Below, piece by piece: positions 1 to 8,265 of a stretch of 18,016 bases of DNA. Every line of letters begins with the position of its first letter. The first letter of the stretch is position 1. Origin of the DNA: CAYVQF01 sp964454015 (GTDB lineage: Bacteria > Myxococcota_A > Bradymonadia > UBA4248); NCBI GenBank assembly GCA_964454015.1, contig CAYVQF010000083.1, positions 1-18,016 of the forward strand. The letters are read 5' to 3'. The notes below the pieces were generated by a model. The model saw only the letters and a program-made list of their open reading frames with translations. It searched no databases and was not told the origin of the DNA. The position numbers and the translations under genes are program-made.

Positions 1-47
1 GGGGGCTGGGGGGTGAGGTCCGCCCGCGCCGGCTTCTTGGTCCCCAT
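1..47 (-). CDS. Possible N-terminal fragment of a gene running off the left edge
   Basis: On the minus strand an ATG at 47 opens a frame that stays open to the window edge. It encodes MGTKKPARADLTPQP, a basic, Lys/Arg-rich start. A GGGAG sequence lies 10 bases upstream of the ATG, a little farther than ideal for a ribosome binding site. The preceding lipoprotein gene ends at 84 on the same strand, so this would be the next gene of a co-directional group, with a 36-base gap. Only 15 codons are visible, so neither product nor reality can be settled. A second ATG at 57 lies in another frame and gives a Gly/Pro-rich translation that looks less like a protein start. Confidence 0.3.
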   Translation of the reverse strand, partial: MGTKKPARADLTPQP

Positions 48-83
48 CCCCGCGCATCTCCCAGGCTCAATTCTCTCCGGGGC

Positions 84-2078
84 CTAAAGGCCGCCCGCTG
101 CACCCCACAGCTTCTGCGCCAGCTCTCGCTGCCGCGCCCGCAAATTGGCGAGCTTTTCTTGCGCTGCGTCTCTCTCTGGACTGCCCAGGGCCAGGCGGCC
201 GATGCGGATCAGGGCGTCACCCACGGTAGCGGCGCGGACCACCTGGGCCACCTCCACCGCCATCCCCTCCGCCTCGGCGCGCAGAATGAAGACGCTCGTC
301 CCCAGGGCGCCGAAAGCCTTGAGCCATCCCAGCACCTCACCGGCCTCGATCTCCTGGTGCAAGGTCTCGAGTTCTTTGGTGACGGCGAGGTATTGCTCAT
401 AGGTCGCGGCAAGCTCGGGATCAGTCGGCTTGGCACCCGCCAATTCTGCAGGCATGGGCCCAGTGCGCACGAACCAGTAACCCAGGGTCGCCTGGTCCAC
501 GGCCACCACTACGGAGCTTGGGGTCATCAGCCGCTCGCGTAACCTACTCTCCTTCTGCTCGCCGAGCCCGCCGCCCTTGGCCATCCGCTGCGGGAAGGCC
601 GAATCGGTGGACAGCCACAGCCCCGTAGGTGTCAACCCCACCTGTATGTCGTGCCAGCCGGGATTCTTGATGACAAAGCCCTCTTGGGTGGGCGCCATGT
701 GCCACCCCAGCTCCGGGAGCTGGGCCAAACGCCCCAAGTACTCACGAGCGGCCTCGGGAGCGCGCAGCGCGACGTAGACGTCGAGGCCCAAAGCGCCCAG
801 CCCGCCGTCAGCGGCGGGATTGAATTCTCCCGTGAGGGCCAGGCCGATCTGTCCCGCCAGGTTATCTTGAAGGAAGGGCAGCAAGTCCTGCTCCAAGAGC
901 ACCTGCGCGAAGTGGCCGAGGTTCTCGAAGCCCACGTAGGCCAAAAGCGGCTTGAGGAGCTCTACCAGGTGCTCTGGCGCCAGGTTCAGCGACAACAAGA
1001 ACAACGGCTCACCGGGGAGGGCGTGGACGATGCGCGGCACCTCCGTGGTCTGGGGCAAGGCCTTGATGAGAAAGGCGTCAGGCAGCAGGGCATGGCTCTG
1101 TGCCTCGAAGCCCAGCACCGCGTCCGTGAGCTTCAGTGCTCCCATGAAGGGCCCCAGGGGCGCCAAGAAGCGCTCGCGAATATGCTCGGCGTAGCCATGA
1201 CGCGACCGCTCCTCCTCCATCACCTTGAGCCAAAAGTCCAAGCTCGGTCCATCGCCAGCGATCTTCGCCTCCTGCACCCGGGCGCTCAGCACGGGGCCCG
1301 GCGCGTAATCACGGCGCTCGCCAAAGAGCCCAGGGCCGTTCAGGTACACCAGCCCACCCGCATCAGCACCCAGCTTCTCCAGATGGTGCACGAAAGCGCG
1401 CTGCATCCCCAGGCTCTCCTGAGGGTCGAGGTGGGCCAGCGCCTTGATCGTCAACTCTGAGCCATCCCAGCCCGCGGCGCTCCCCTCCACCAAGAAGGCG
1501 AAGCCTTGACGCAGCAGCACGCCGTTGCGCGGGTCGTGCTCGTAAGCCCAGAAAACCGTGCCGTCCTCCATCTCGTGCTGCAGCATGGGTAAGCGGTGTC
1601 GCTCCACTACCCCTTGAAAAAAGCGCTGGAAACGCGTCGGTTGGGCCACCTCGATGACGATGGCGCTCCAACCCTGATCCTCATCCAAGTACGCCACCCC
1701 CACGAGGCCGTCCAGGGCGATCCCTGCCTCGCCCAAGGCCTCTCCCGCCAGCGGGTCGAAGCCAAAGACCGCTTCCAGCTCGGGCCGCACCGTCTCGATC
1801 TCGGCGGCAAAAGCCTTCATGATCTCTCTCTGCCCGAGGGTGTCCAGGGCGCCTTGCAGGCCCCCCACCGTCGCCAAAGCCAGGGTGTGCTGCGGCAACA
1901 ACATGGCCAGACGCGCCACACTCTCGCCGTGGCCAGGCTGCGGCGCAGGCTCCGCCGTGGCCGACGTCTCGTCCAGGCGGGCTTGCTCTTTTTGGACTGG
2001 CGGCGCTTTGCCCTGCTCTTTGCACGCCACCAGCAATGCGGCGAACAAAACAAGCAATACAAACAAATTCTTACACAT
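84..2078 (-). CDS. Large lipoprotein of unknown function (possibly DUF3352-like)
   Basis: This encodes a 664-residue predicted lipoprotein of unknown function. The N-terminus is a type II signal peptide: MCKN, a hydrophobic stretch, then LLVAC with the lipidated Cys at residue 19. A Lys/Gln/Pro-rich linker of about 40 residues follows. The rest is one long globular region without membrane segments, alternating hydrophobic strands (LALATVGGL, GLVGVAYL, SAIVIEVA) with helices. This general pattern recalls the DUF3352-type proteins of delta-proteobacteria and cyanobacteria, but I recognise it only loosely. The last 90 residues are helical and charged. The start was chosen because AGGTGGAG lies 5 bases before the ATG at 2078. 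A second ATG directly precedes it at 2081, and any longer reading would bury the signal peptide. Its gene lies 172 bp downstream of sbcC, probably with its own promoter. No catalytic motif is visible. Confidence 0.85.
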   Translation of the reverse strand: MCKNLFVLLVLFAALLVACKEQGKAPPVQKEQARLDETSATAEPAPQPGHGESVARLAMLLPQHTLALATVGGLQGALDTLGQREIMKAFAAEIETVRPELEAVFGFDPLAGEALGEAGIALDGLVGVAYLDEDQGWSAIVIEVAQPTRFQRFFQGVVERHRLPMLQHEMEDGTVFWAYEHDPRNGVLLRQGFAFLVEGSAAGWDGSELTIKALAHLDPQESLGMQRAFVHHLEKLGADAGGLVYLNGPGLFGERRDYAPGPVLSARVQEAKIAGDGPSLDFWLKVMEEERSRHGYAEHIRERFLAPLGPFMGALKLTDAVLGFEAQSHALLPDAFLIKALPQTTEVPRIVHALPGEPLFLLSLNLAPEHLVELLKPLLAYVGFENLGHFAQVLLEQDLLPFLQDNLAGQIGLALTGEFNPAADGGLGALGLDVYVALRAPEAAREYLGRLAQLPELGWHMAPTQEGFVIKNPGWHDIQVGLTPTGLWLSTDSAFPQRMAKGGGLGEQKESRLRERLMTPSSVVVAVDQATLGYWFVRTGPMPAELAGAKPTDPELAATYEQYLAVTKELETLHQEIEAGEVLGWLKAFGALGTSVFILRAEAEGMAVEVAQVVRAATVGDALIRIGRLALGSPERDAAQEKLANLRARQRELAQKLWGAAGGL

Positions 2079-2149
2079 CATATCTCCACCTAATTCTAGC
2101 GCGTGAGGCACCCGACGCCCCGCGTGCACCTTGGCGACGCACGGCCCAT

Positions 2150-2178
2150 GTCCTACCCCAATCCCGGCGCGCTAACAA
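2150..2178 (-). promoter_or_regulatory. Possible sigma-70-type promoter for the 84-2078 lipoprotein gene
   Basis: On the minus strand TTGTTA (2178-2173) and TAGGAC (2155-2150) are separated by 17 bases. They match the -35 and -10 consensus at 4 of 6 and 3 of 6 positions. They lie about 70 bases upstream of the lipoprotein start, in the gap after sbcC. The -10 match is weak, so the call is tentative. It is supported mainly by the gap and by the terminator-like sequence just upstream of it. Confidence 0.22.
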
Positions 2179-2221
2179 GACGAGGACCGGCGACGCGGGC
2201 GCCCTCCGCAGGTGGATCGCC

Positions 2222-2260
2222 CCAAAAAAAAGAAACGACACCCTTGAGCCTCACTCCAGG
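2222..2260 (-). terminator. Weak intrinsic terminator-like sequence at the end of sbcC
   Basis: Reading the minus strand, CCTGGAG (2260-2254) can pair with CTCAAGG (2248-2242) with one mismatch around a 5-base loop that contains the sbcC stop codon. Six bases later comes TTTCTTTTTTTT (2235-2224), the longest T-run visible in the window. The stem is short and its separation from the T-run is larger than usual, so termination may be partial. Confidence 0.35.
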
Positions 2261-5200
2261 ACGGCGCCACAGCCGGGGCCGACCAGACGGCTGCGGCCAC
2301 CGCTGAGGGGGACCACCTCGATGCGTTCGCGGATGCGGTCCTTCATGGCCGCGACGTGGGAGATGACGCCGATGCTCTTGCCGCTCTGGTGCAGCGAGGC
2401 CAGGGTGTTGAGGGCCAGGTCCAGGGCCTCCTCGTCGAGGGAGCCAAAGCCTTCGTCGAGGAAGAGGGAGTCGACCTGGACGTTCTGGCTCGACATCTGC
2501 GCCAGGCCCAAGGCCAAGGCCAGGCTGACCAGGAAGGTCTCGCCGCCGGAGAGGTTCTTGATGGTTCGGGTCGTGCCGCTCTGGTAGTGGTCGAGGACGT
2601 CGAGGTCCAGGGGGCGCTCCGGGTCTTGCGGTTGGACGAGGAGATAGCGCTCGCACATGGCGCGGAGCTGGGCGTTGGCGTGGGCCACCACCTGCTGAAA
2701 GGTGAGGCGTTGGGCGAAGTTGCGGAACTTCTGCCCGTCGGCGGAGCCGATCAGCTTGTGCAGGCGTTCCCACTTGGCGGCTTCGCGTTCCAGGGCCGCG
2801 TGCGCTTCCCGCTGGGCACTCTGGGCGTTGAGCTGCGCCGCGTTGTCGCGCAGGCGCTGCTGGAGCGCGCCGGCCTCCTCCAGGTGGGCCTGGTGGCGCT
2901 GGGTCGTCTCGAGGAGGGACGCCGCGACGTGCGCCCGTTCATCGCTGCACAGCGCCTTTTGGCGCTCGCGTTCCGTCTTCTCTTCCAGGTCGCGGCGGCG
3001 CGCGGCGAGCTGGGCCGCGGCGGTGCGCAGGGCCTCGTCCTGCGCCGTGAGGGCAGCGAGCGACGCCTCGCCGAGGCGCGCCGCCATGAAGTCGGCCTCG
3101 GCGGCGAAGCCCGCTTGGTCGAGGCGCTCGCGAAAGCGGCTCTCTCCCTCCTGAATCTCCGCCGCCCGCACGTCGAGGCCGCGCACGAGAGCGTCGCGCT
3201 GCAGGCGAGTCTCGAGCACGGCGTCGCTCGCCGTCTTCTCAAGGGCCCGGGCTTGATCGAGGGCAGCGACGGCGGCGTCCTCGGCGGCGCTCAGGCGCTG
3301 CGCTTCCCTATCGACGTCGCGATCTTGAAAGAGCGCCCTGCGTTCCCGGGCCAGCTTCTCCAGGTCCTGGTCCATGGCCGCGAGCTGCACGTCCAGCTTC
3401 TCCACCAGGGTCGTGCAGGCGCTCAGGTCGCGCTGGGTCTCGTGCATGGCGCGCTCGAGGGCGTCCACCTCGCGCTGGCGCGCCTGCATGTCCTCTTCCC
3501 GCTGGCGCCAGGCCGCGCGCCGCGCCGCGAGGCTGTGGATGAGGGCGTCGCAGTCGTTCAGGGCCGCAGCCGCAACGCCATACGGGGCCAGCGCCGTTTC
3601 GAGCGCCGCGACAGCGCCCTCGGCAGCCCGGCGCGCGGCCTCCCACGCGTCGTCCGTGCGCTCGCGCTCCTGCTCGGCGGCGCGGCGCTGCTGGTCGGCC
3701 ACCGCCACGGCGCTCGTGGCCCGCAGCAACTCAGTCTGGGCGGCGGCCTGGGTTTTGGCAGCGGCAGCCGCTTCGGCTTCGCAGCGCTCCCATTCACTGA
3801 GCACCGCCTCGGCCGCGGCGAGGCGCGCGGCGTTTTCTGCCTGCCACTGATGCCCCATGCGGAGCACCTCCCCTGGGGTGCAGCGCAGCTCCAGCGCGAC
3901 CAGCGCCGCTTCGACCTCGCGCTGCGCTTCCGCCAGAGCCTGGCGCTCCTCTTCGGCCTGCGCCGCCAGGTGCACCCCCCGCTGCTCGGCCGCCTGCTGC
4001 AAGTTGAGCAGCGCCTGGTGCGCCCCATGGGCCTCTTTGGCGGCCTGGCGGGCCCGCTCCAGGGCCACGGCGTCGGCCTCGGCCGAGGGGACGTTGCCCA
4101 CGGCGAAGGGGTGCGCCAAGGCACCGCACAGCGGGCAGGCTTCGCCGTCGCGCAGGAGGCCGCGCGCCTCTTCAAAGGAGGCGATGCGCTGGTGGAGGCG
4201 AAGGGTCTGCTCGCACAGGTTCACCTCGTGCTGGGCGAGTTGGGCGCGCTCCGCTTGCAGCGCCGCCGCGTCGGCGTGGCGCGCGCACTGTTGGGCGTTC
4301 TCCTGGCGCTGGGCCTCGATCTCTTGCAGCTTCTTCTCGGCGCGCACCGAGGCCTGGCTCGCCACCTGGACGTCGCGCCACTGCCCCTGGCGCGTCAGGG
4401 CGGCCTCGCGCTCCCGGCGCCAGGCTGCGGGCTCGCGCCCGCCCAAGACGACGGCGATGGCGGCGGCGCTACGCTCACAGGCTTGCGTCGCCGCAGCGAG
4501 GGTGCTCTCGGCGGCGACGACGGCGCGCTCGGCGGCGGCGTGCTGCCCTTGCGCCGTCGTCGCCGCGCTGGCCGCGCCCAAGCGCGCCACTTCGGCGTCA
4601 TGGACGCGGCGGCGCAGCTCATCCAGGCGCACCAGCTCGGCCTTGAGGCCGGTGAAGGACTCGATGAGGCCCAGATCCGCGGCGCAGGCCTGCTGTTGCC
4701 GCGCCAGGTGCGCCAGGCCTTCCCGCAGCGCAGCGGCCCGCGCCGCCTGGGCGACGCTGGACTCGCCCAGGCTCCGCAACGCAGCCTGGGCCTCGACCCG
4801 TTCGGCATGGGCCGTGGCCCGCAGCGGGCGACGCTCGGCGGCCTGGAGATCCAAGGTCCGCACCTGCTGATGCAGTGGGGCGGCGGCGCTGCGCTCGTCG
4901 CGCCGCGCCGTGAGAGCCGCTTCGCATTGACCGAGCTGCGCCTTGGCCGCCGCATGGGCCGCCTCGCGCTGCGGCAGGGCCGCTTCCAGCCCCTCGCGGA
5001 TGCGCTGGTCCTGCGCCTGGCTGTGGCGCAGCCCTTCCAGGACCGCGTGCGCGCCGCCCAGGCTCTCAGCCTGCCGCGCCCGCTGCAAGCGCGCCAGATC
5101 GGGCGCGAAGTCCTGGCGACGCTGCGCCACTTCTAGCGCTTGTCCCGTGAGCTCGGCCGCTTCATCCGCCAGGGCCTGCAGCCCATCGAGCCACTGGATC

Positions 5201-5925
5201 TGCGCCTGCAGGCCAGCCATCTCTTCTGCCGCGGCGTCCACGGCGGCGCGCGCCGCTTCCATCCCGCGGTGGAGCGCGTCGAGCTCCTCGGGCGCCAAAA
5301 TCTTGATGTGCCCCAGGGCCTCTGCCGAGCGCTTGCGCTCCGTCTCGGCCTCAGTCCAGAGCTTGTGCACGTGCATGGAAATCTGGGAGTAGCGCTCCGT
5401 CCCGGTGATCTGCTCGAGCACGGCGGCGCGGTCTTTGGCGTCAGCTTGCAAAAAGGCGGCGAAATCGCCCTGGGCCAAGAGCATGGCCTTCTTGAAGCGA
5501 TCGAAGTCCATCCCGATGATGCCCTCGATCTCGCTCTCGACCCCGCTGACGCTGTCTGCGATGACCCGCGCCTCGCTCTCGCAGGTGAGAACCCGCCGCG
5601 GCGCCTGCAGCGCCCCGCTGCGCTTGGCCCGGTGCTGCGACCAGGCGCAGCTATACTTCCCCTTTTGGGTCAAAAAGGTCACCTGGGCGCTGCACTCGGA
5701 GGTGTGCTTGGTCATGATCTCGTTGGTGGAACGGATCTTCCCCAAGCGCGGGGTGCGCCCAAAGAGGGCCAGGCAGATGGCGTCGAGGATGGTGGTCTTG
5801 CCGGCGCCAGTGGGGCCGGTGATGGCGAAAATGCCGCTGCTGGCGTAGGCGGGATCGGTGAAATCGATACGCCACGATCCCATCAAGGCGTTCAGGTTCT
5901 TCAAGCGCACTTCCAAAATTCGCAT
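2251..5925 (-). CDS. sbcC: Exonuclease subunit SbcC (Rad50-like SMC ATPase)
   Basis: SbcC is the ATPase/coiled-coil subunit of the SbcCD complex, which opens hairpins and cuts protein-blocked or palindromic DNA ends. It is cytoplasmic and 1224 residues long, a normal family length. Residues 37-44 are the Walker A motif GPTGAGKT. Two long Ala/Glu/Gln/Arg-rich coiled-coil arms (about 190-570 and 630-1060) flank the zinc hook CPLC at residues 597-600. The C-terminal ATPase half has the signature LSGGE (1125-1129), Walker B LFLDE (Asp1157, Glu1158), a D-loop SLDEE and the switch His at 1190 (ISH). The start is MRILEVRLKNL, the usual SbcC N-terminus, with a GAGGG ribosome binding site that overlaps the sbcD stop codon. 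Only 8 bases separate the two genes, so they are one operon and probably translationally coupled. Confidence 0.97.
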   Translation of the reverse strand: MRILEVRLKNLNALMGSWRIDFTDPAYASSGIFAITGPTGAGKTTILDAICLALFGRTPRLGKIRSTNEIMTKHTSECSAQVTFLTQKGKYSCAWSQHRAKRSGALQAPRRVLTCESEARVIADSVSGVESEIEGIIGMDFDRFKKAMLLAQGDFAAFLQADAKDRAAVLEQITGTERYSQISMHVHKLWTEAETERKRSAEALGHIKILAPEELDALHRGMEAARAAVDAAAEEMAGLQAQIQWLDGLQALADEAAELTGQALEVAQRRQDFAPDLARLQRARQAESLGGAHAVLEGLRHSQAQDQRIREGLEAALPQREAAHAAAKAQLGQCEAALTARRDERSAAAPLHQQVRTLDLQAAERRPLRATAHAERVEAQAALRSLGESSVAQAARAAALREGLAHLARQQQACAADLGLIESFTGLKAELVRLDELRRRVHDAEVARLGAASAATTAQGQHAAAERAVVAAESTLAAATQACERSAAAIAVVLGGREPAAWRREREAALTRQGQWRDVQVASQASVRAEKKLQEIEAQRQENAQQCARHADAAALQAERAQLAQHEVNLCEQTLRLHQRIASFEEARGLLRDGEACPLCGALAHPFAVGNVPSAEADAVALERARQAAKEAHGAHQALLNLQQAAEQRGVHLAAQAEEERQALAEAQREVEAALVALELRCTPGEVLRMGHQWQAENAARLAAAEAVLSEWERCEAEAAAAAKTQAAAQTELLRATSAVAVADQQRRAAEQERERTDDAWEAARRAAEGAVAALETALAPYGVAAAALNDCDALIHSLAARRAAWRQREEDMQARQREVDALERAMHETQRDLSACTTLVEKLDVQLAAMDQDLEKLARERRALFQDRDVDREAQRLSAAEDAAVAALDQARALEKTASDAVLETRLQRDALVRGLDVRAAEIQEGESRFRERLDQAGFAAEADFMAARLGEASLAALTAQDEALRTAAAQLAARRRDLEEKTERERQKALCSDERAHVAASLLETTQRHQAHLEEAGALQQRLRDNAAQLNAQSAQREAHAALEREAAKWERLHKLIGSADGQKFRNFAQRLTFQQVVAHANAQLRAMCERYLLVQPQDPERPLDLDVLDHYQSGTTRTIKNLSGGETFLVSLALALGLAQMSSQNVQVDSLFLDEGFGSLDEEALDLALNTLASLHQSGKSIGVISHVAAMKDRIRERIEVVPLSGGRSRLVGPGCGAVLE

Positions 5926-5933
5926 CGTCCCTC

Positions 5934-7196
5934 CTACTCGGCGCGCCGGTCTTCTTCCGCCATGGATTGCAGGGCCTGGGCAAAGGTCGCCAGCAACGCC
6001 TCCTGCGCGTCCGCCCCCACGCCACGCTCCGTCATGACCCAGCGAAAGACCTCCTCCTCACGCATCTCCGCCAAGGAAGGCGCCGTCTGACTCTGGGTCC
6101 ACAGGGCCGCCTCGAGCCGCGGCTGCCGCACCCGCAGCACCCTCACGTCTCTGCCCGCCGTCGCCTGGTCGATGAGCGCCGTGAGCTCCCCGTCGCGCCG
6201 CACCGCGACACCCTCCGCATCAGTGGCCGGCTCTCCTTCGTATAGGATGTCGATCCACGCACCGGGGTGCGTGCGCAGCGCCCTGTCGAGACCAACGGTG
6301 ATGTCGTTGAGATCGCCTGCGATGCGCAGGATCGGCTGGGTCACTGGCACCGGCACGGAGCGCACCTGCGCCGGCACCCCAGGCTGGAGCGCCACCACAC
6401 ACACCCGCTTCTCCTGCCCAGCCTCGTCGAGGCCCATGGGCAACGGCGAGCCGCTGTAATGGACCGCGCCACCCGATCCCACCCGCTGGGGGATGTGCAA
6501 GTGCCCCAAGGCGACGTAGTCCAGCTCTGGGGCAAAGACCTCAGGGCTGACCGCAGCCAAGTTGCCCACGTAGAGCGGCCGCACGCCGTCGCCGTCGGTG
6601 GTCTGGCCGCCCGTGGTAAACAAGTGCCCCATCAGCACCGCCGGCACGGGTGTCGCCAGCAGGCGCCGCTGCTCGAGCACCAGCGCCCCGACGGCGGCGT
6701 GGTGCTGCATCACCGCCTCGACCACGCGCTGCCCGTGTTGATCGGGGTTCTCCCCGGGCTGGAGGTCCTGCAGATCACGGGCGCGCAGATAGGGCACGGC
6801 GCCGACGATGAGCTCGACCTCCCCGTTGCGGTCGCGCAGGGTGACGATCTCATCCTCCAGGCGCGCGCCGGCCGTGCCGATGACGTGCACGTCGAGCAAG
6901 GCGAGGATCTGCCGCGGCGCTTCGAGAAAGGTCGGCGAGTCGTGGTTGCCGGCGATGATGACCACGTGGCGGCAGGGGGTGGTAGACACCCGGCGGAGGA
7001 AGTCGTAATAGAGCGCCTGCGCCCGATTGCTGGGGGTGGTGTTGTCGAAGATGTCGCCGGCGACCAGCAGCACGTCGATGGCCTCGGCGCGCAGGGTGTC
7101 CAGCAGCCACTCGAAGAAGGCTTCGAACTCGTGATAGCGTTTCTGCTTGGCCAGCATCTGCCCAAGGTGCCAATCTGAGGTGTGCAAAACTCGCAA
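5934..7196 (-). CDS. sbcD: Exonuclease subunit SbcD (Mre11-like phosphoesterase)
   Basis: SbcD is the Mn-dependent nuclease subunit that pairs with SbcC to process DNA ends and hairpins. Counting from the chosen start, the calcineurin-like phosphoesterase motifs are DWHLG (8-12), GDIFD (47-51), GNHD (83-86), a metal-binding His at 191 (MGHLF) and GHLH (231-234). A C-terminal cap region follows, for 420 residues in all. I prefer the TTG start at 7196: it gives MRVLHTSDWHLG, matching the canonical family N-terminus, and has AGGAGG 5 bases upstream. An ATG at 7244 in the same frame would add 16 residues (MDTTTFMG...) and has no convincing ribosome binding site. The gene is first in the operon with sbcC and divergent from rlmA. 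Confidence 0.95.
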   Translation of the reverse strand: MRVLHTSDWHLGQMLAKQKRYHEFEAFFEWLLDTLRAEAIDVLLVAGDIFDNTTPSNRAQALYYDFLRRVSTTPCRHVVIIAGNHDSPTFLEAPRQILALLDVHVIGTAGARLEDEIVTLRDRNGEVELIVGAVPYLRARDLQDLQPGENPDQHGQRVVEAVMQHHAAVGALVLEQRRLLATPVPAVLMGHLFTTGGQTTDGDGVRPLYVGNLAAVSPEVFAPELDYVALGHLHIPQRVGSGGAVHYSGSPLPMGLDEAGQEKRVCVVALQPGVPAQVRSVPVPVTQPILRIAGDLNDITVGLDRALRTHPGAWIDILYEGEPATDAEGVAVRRDGELTALIDQATAGRDVRVLRVRQPRLEAALWTQSQTAPSLAEMREEEVFRWVMTERGVGADAQEALLATFAQALQSMAEEDRRAE

Positions 7197-7201
7197 AGCC
7201 G

Positions 7202-7207
7202 CCTCCT
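7202..7207 (-). promoter_or_regulatory. Strong ribosome binding site that decides the sbcD start
   Basis: The minus strand reads AGGAGG-CGGCT-TTG. This is a full Shine-Dalgarno match 5 bases before a TTG at 7196. It sits inside the frame opened by the upstream ATG at 7244, so it argues that translation begins at TTG. A TTG start could keep SbcD levels modest. Confidence 0.6.
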
Positions 7208-7276
7208 GCGCTGAGTCCTGTCCCATGAACGTCGTCGTATCCATAGCAAGTCGCCCTTGGCGCGCGCAAGGCCTTT

Positions 7277-7308
7277 GTCACCACCTGCCGCGCCGTGGTC
7301 ACCACCTG
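7277..7308. repeat. Two identical 11-bp direct repeats 21 bp apart (operator candidate)
   Basis: GTCACCACCTG occurs at 7277-7287 and again at 7298-7308, so the copies start exactly 21 bp apart, two turns of the helix. Similarity extends a little beyond each copy: TTGTCACCACCTGCC against TGGTCACCACCTGTC. They lie in the short non-coding space between the divergent sbcD and rlmA genes, where a regulator would act on one or both promoters. No regulator gene is visible nearby. Two copies could arise by chance in GC-rich DNA, but the spacing and position favour a function. Confidence 0.45.
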
Positions 7309-7362
7309 TCCAACCCGCGCGCCGTACCTTCTCGCGCCGCGGCGCGCAGCGGGCGCTAAGCC

Positions 7363-8265
7363 ATGATCACGCCCCAAACCCAAACGACGGCGGAGCGCCT
7401 CGCGGCCATCGCTTGCTGCCCCTGCTGCGCCAACCCCCTGCGGGCCGAGCAAACCAGCCTGCGCTGCCTCCAGGGCCACCGCTTTGACCTGGCCCGCCAG
7501 GGCTACGTCAACTTGCTGCGCCAGCAGGGGCAGCCGCGCAACGCCGACACGGCGCCCATGGTGGCGGCGCGCCAACGCATCTTGCGCGGGCCTTACACCC
7601 CCTTGCGCGCGGCCGTGGCCGCCTTTGCCGCGCAGCACCTGAGCCACCTCGCCCCCACCGCCGCGGCGCCCCTCCTCCTCGATGCCGGCGCCGGGCCCGG
7701 CCTCTACCTCGCCGCGGCGCTGGACGCCTGCCCGGGGGCGCGGGGCTGCGCCCTGGATCTCTCCAAAGAGGCGGCCCGCGCCGCCGCCCGCGCCCACCCC
7801 GAGCTGGTCGCCATGGTCGCCGACGTCACCACCCAGATCCCCCTGCACAGCCGCTGCGCCGACCTGATCCTCTCGGCCTTCGCCCCCCGCAACCCAGAGG
7901 CATTCGCGCGCCTCTTGCGCCCCGGCGCGCGCATCATCACGGCCCAGCCCCTGCCCCAACACTTGGCCGAGCTGCGGGCCCGCTGGCCCATCTTGGGCCT
8001 GCACCCGGGCAAGGAGGAAGCGCTCCACGCGCTCATGGCCCCCCACTTCACCCCTATCGACACCCAGACGCACGCTTGGCCCCTGGCGCTCACCCGAGCC
8101 GACCTCACGGACCTCCTCGCCATGGGGCCCAACGCCTTTCACCCCGAGCGCTGGCAGCACCTGGTGGCGGCCCTCTCGGCGGACGCCCTGGTCGAGGTCA
8201 GCGGCGCCGTCCGCCTCTGCGCGTGGCAGGCCACGGACGCGCCGCCGCGCCCCGCGCCAGACTAG
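7363..8265 (+). CDS. rlmA: 23S rRNA (guanine-N1)-methyltransferase, RlmA family
   Basis: Members of this family methylate N1 of G745 (RlmA-I) or G748 (RlmA-II) in helix 35 of 23S rRNA, using S-adenosylmethionine. The 300-residue product has the family zinc knuckle Cys19-x2-Cys22 ... Cys35-x3-His39, followed by FDLARQGYVNLL, very close to the E. coli RlmA pattern. The SAM-binding motif I is DAGAGPG at about 107-113, and DLILSAFAPRN near 165 fits the motif IV region. Which guanine is modified cannot be told from sequence. The ATG at 7363 is the first possible start, since an in-frame TAA lies two codons before it. No strong ribosome binding site is seen. The gene is divergent from sbcD and its stop overlaps that of the convergent macroglobulin gene. 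Confidence 0.9.
   Translation: MITPQTQTTAERLAAIACCPCCANPLRAEQTSLRCLQGHRFDLARQGYVNLLRQQGQPRNADTAPMVAARQRILRGPYTPLRAAVAAFAAQHLSHLAPTAAAPLLLDAGAGPGLYLAAALDACPGARGCALDLSKEAARAAARAHPELVAMVADVTTQIPLHSRCADLILSAFAPRNPEAFARLLRPGARIITAQPLPQHLAELRARWPILGLHPGKEEALHALMAPHFTPIDTQTHAWPLALTRADLTDLLAMGPNAFHPERWQHLVAALSADALVEVSGAVRLCAWQATDAPPRPAPD

Noticed and set aside
81..92. GGCC-TAAA-GGCC hairpin at the end of the left lipoprotein gene
   Set aside because: A four-pair stem with no T-run after it on either strand; too weak for a terminator.
2356..5136. A 926-codon open frame on the plus strand, antisense to sbcC
   Set aside because: It lies fully opposite a gene with all SbcC motifs. In GC-rich coding DNA the antisense frame lacks stops by base composition, and its translation shows no domain.
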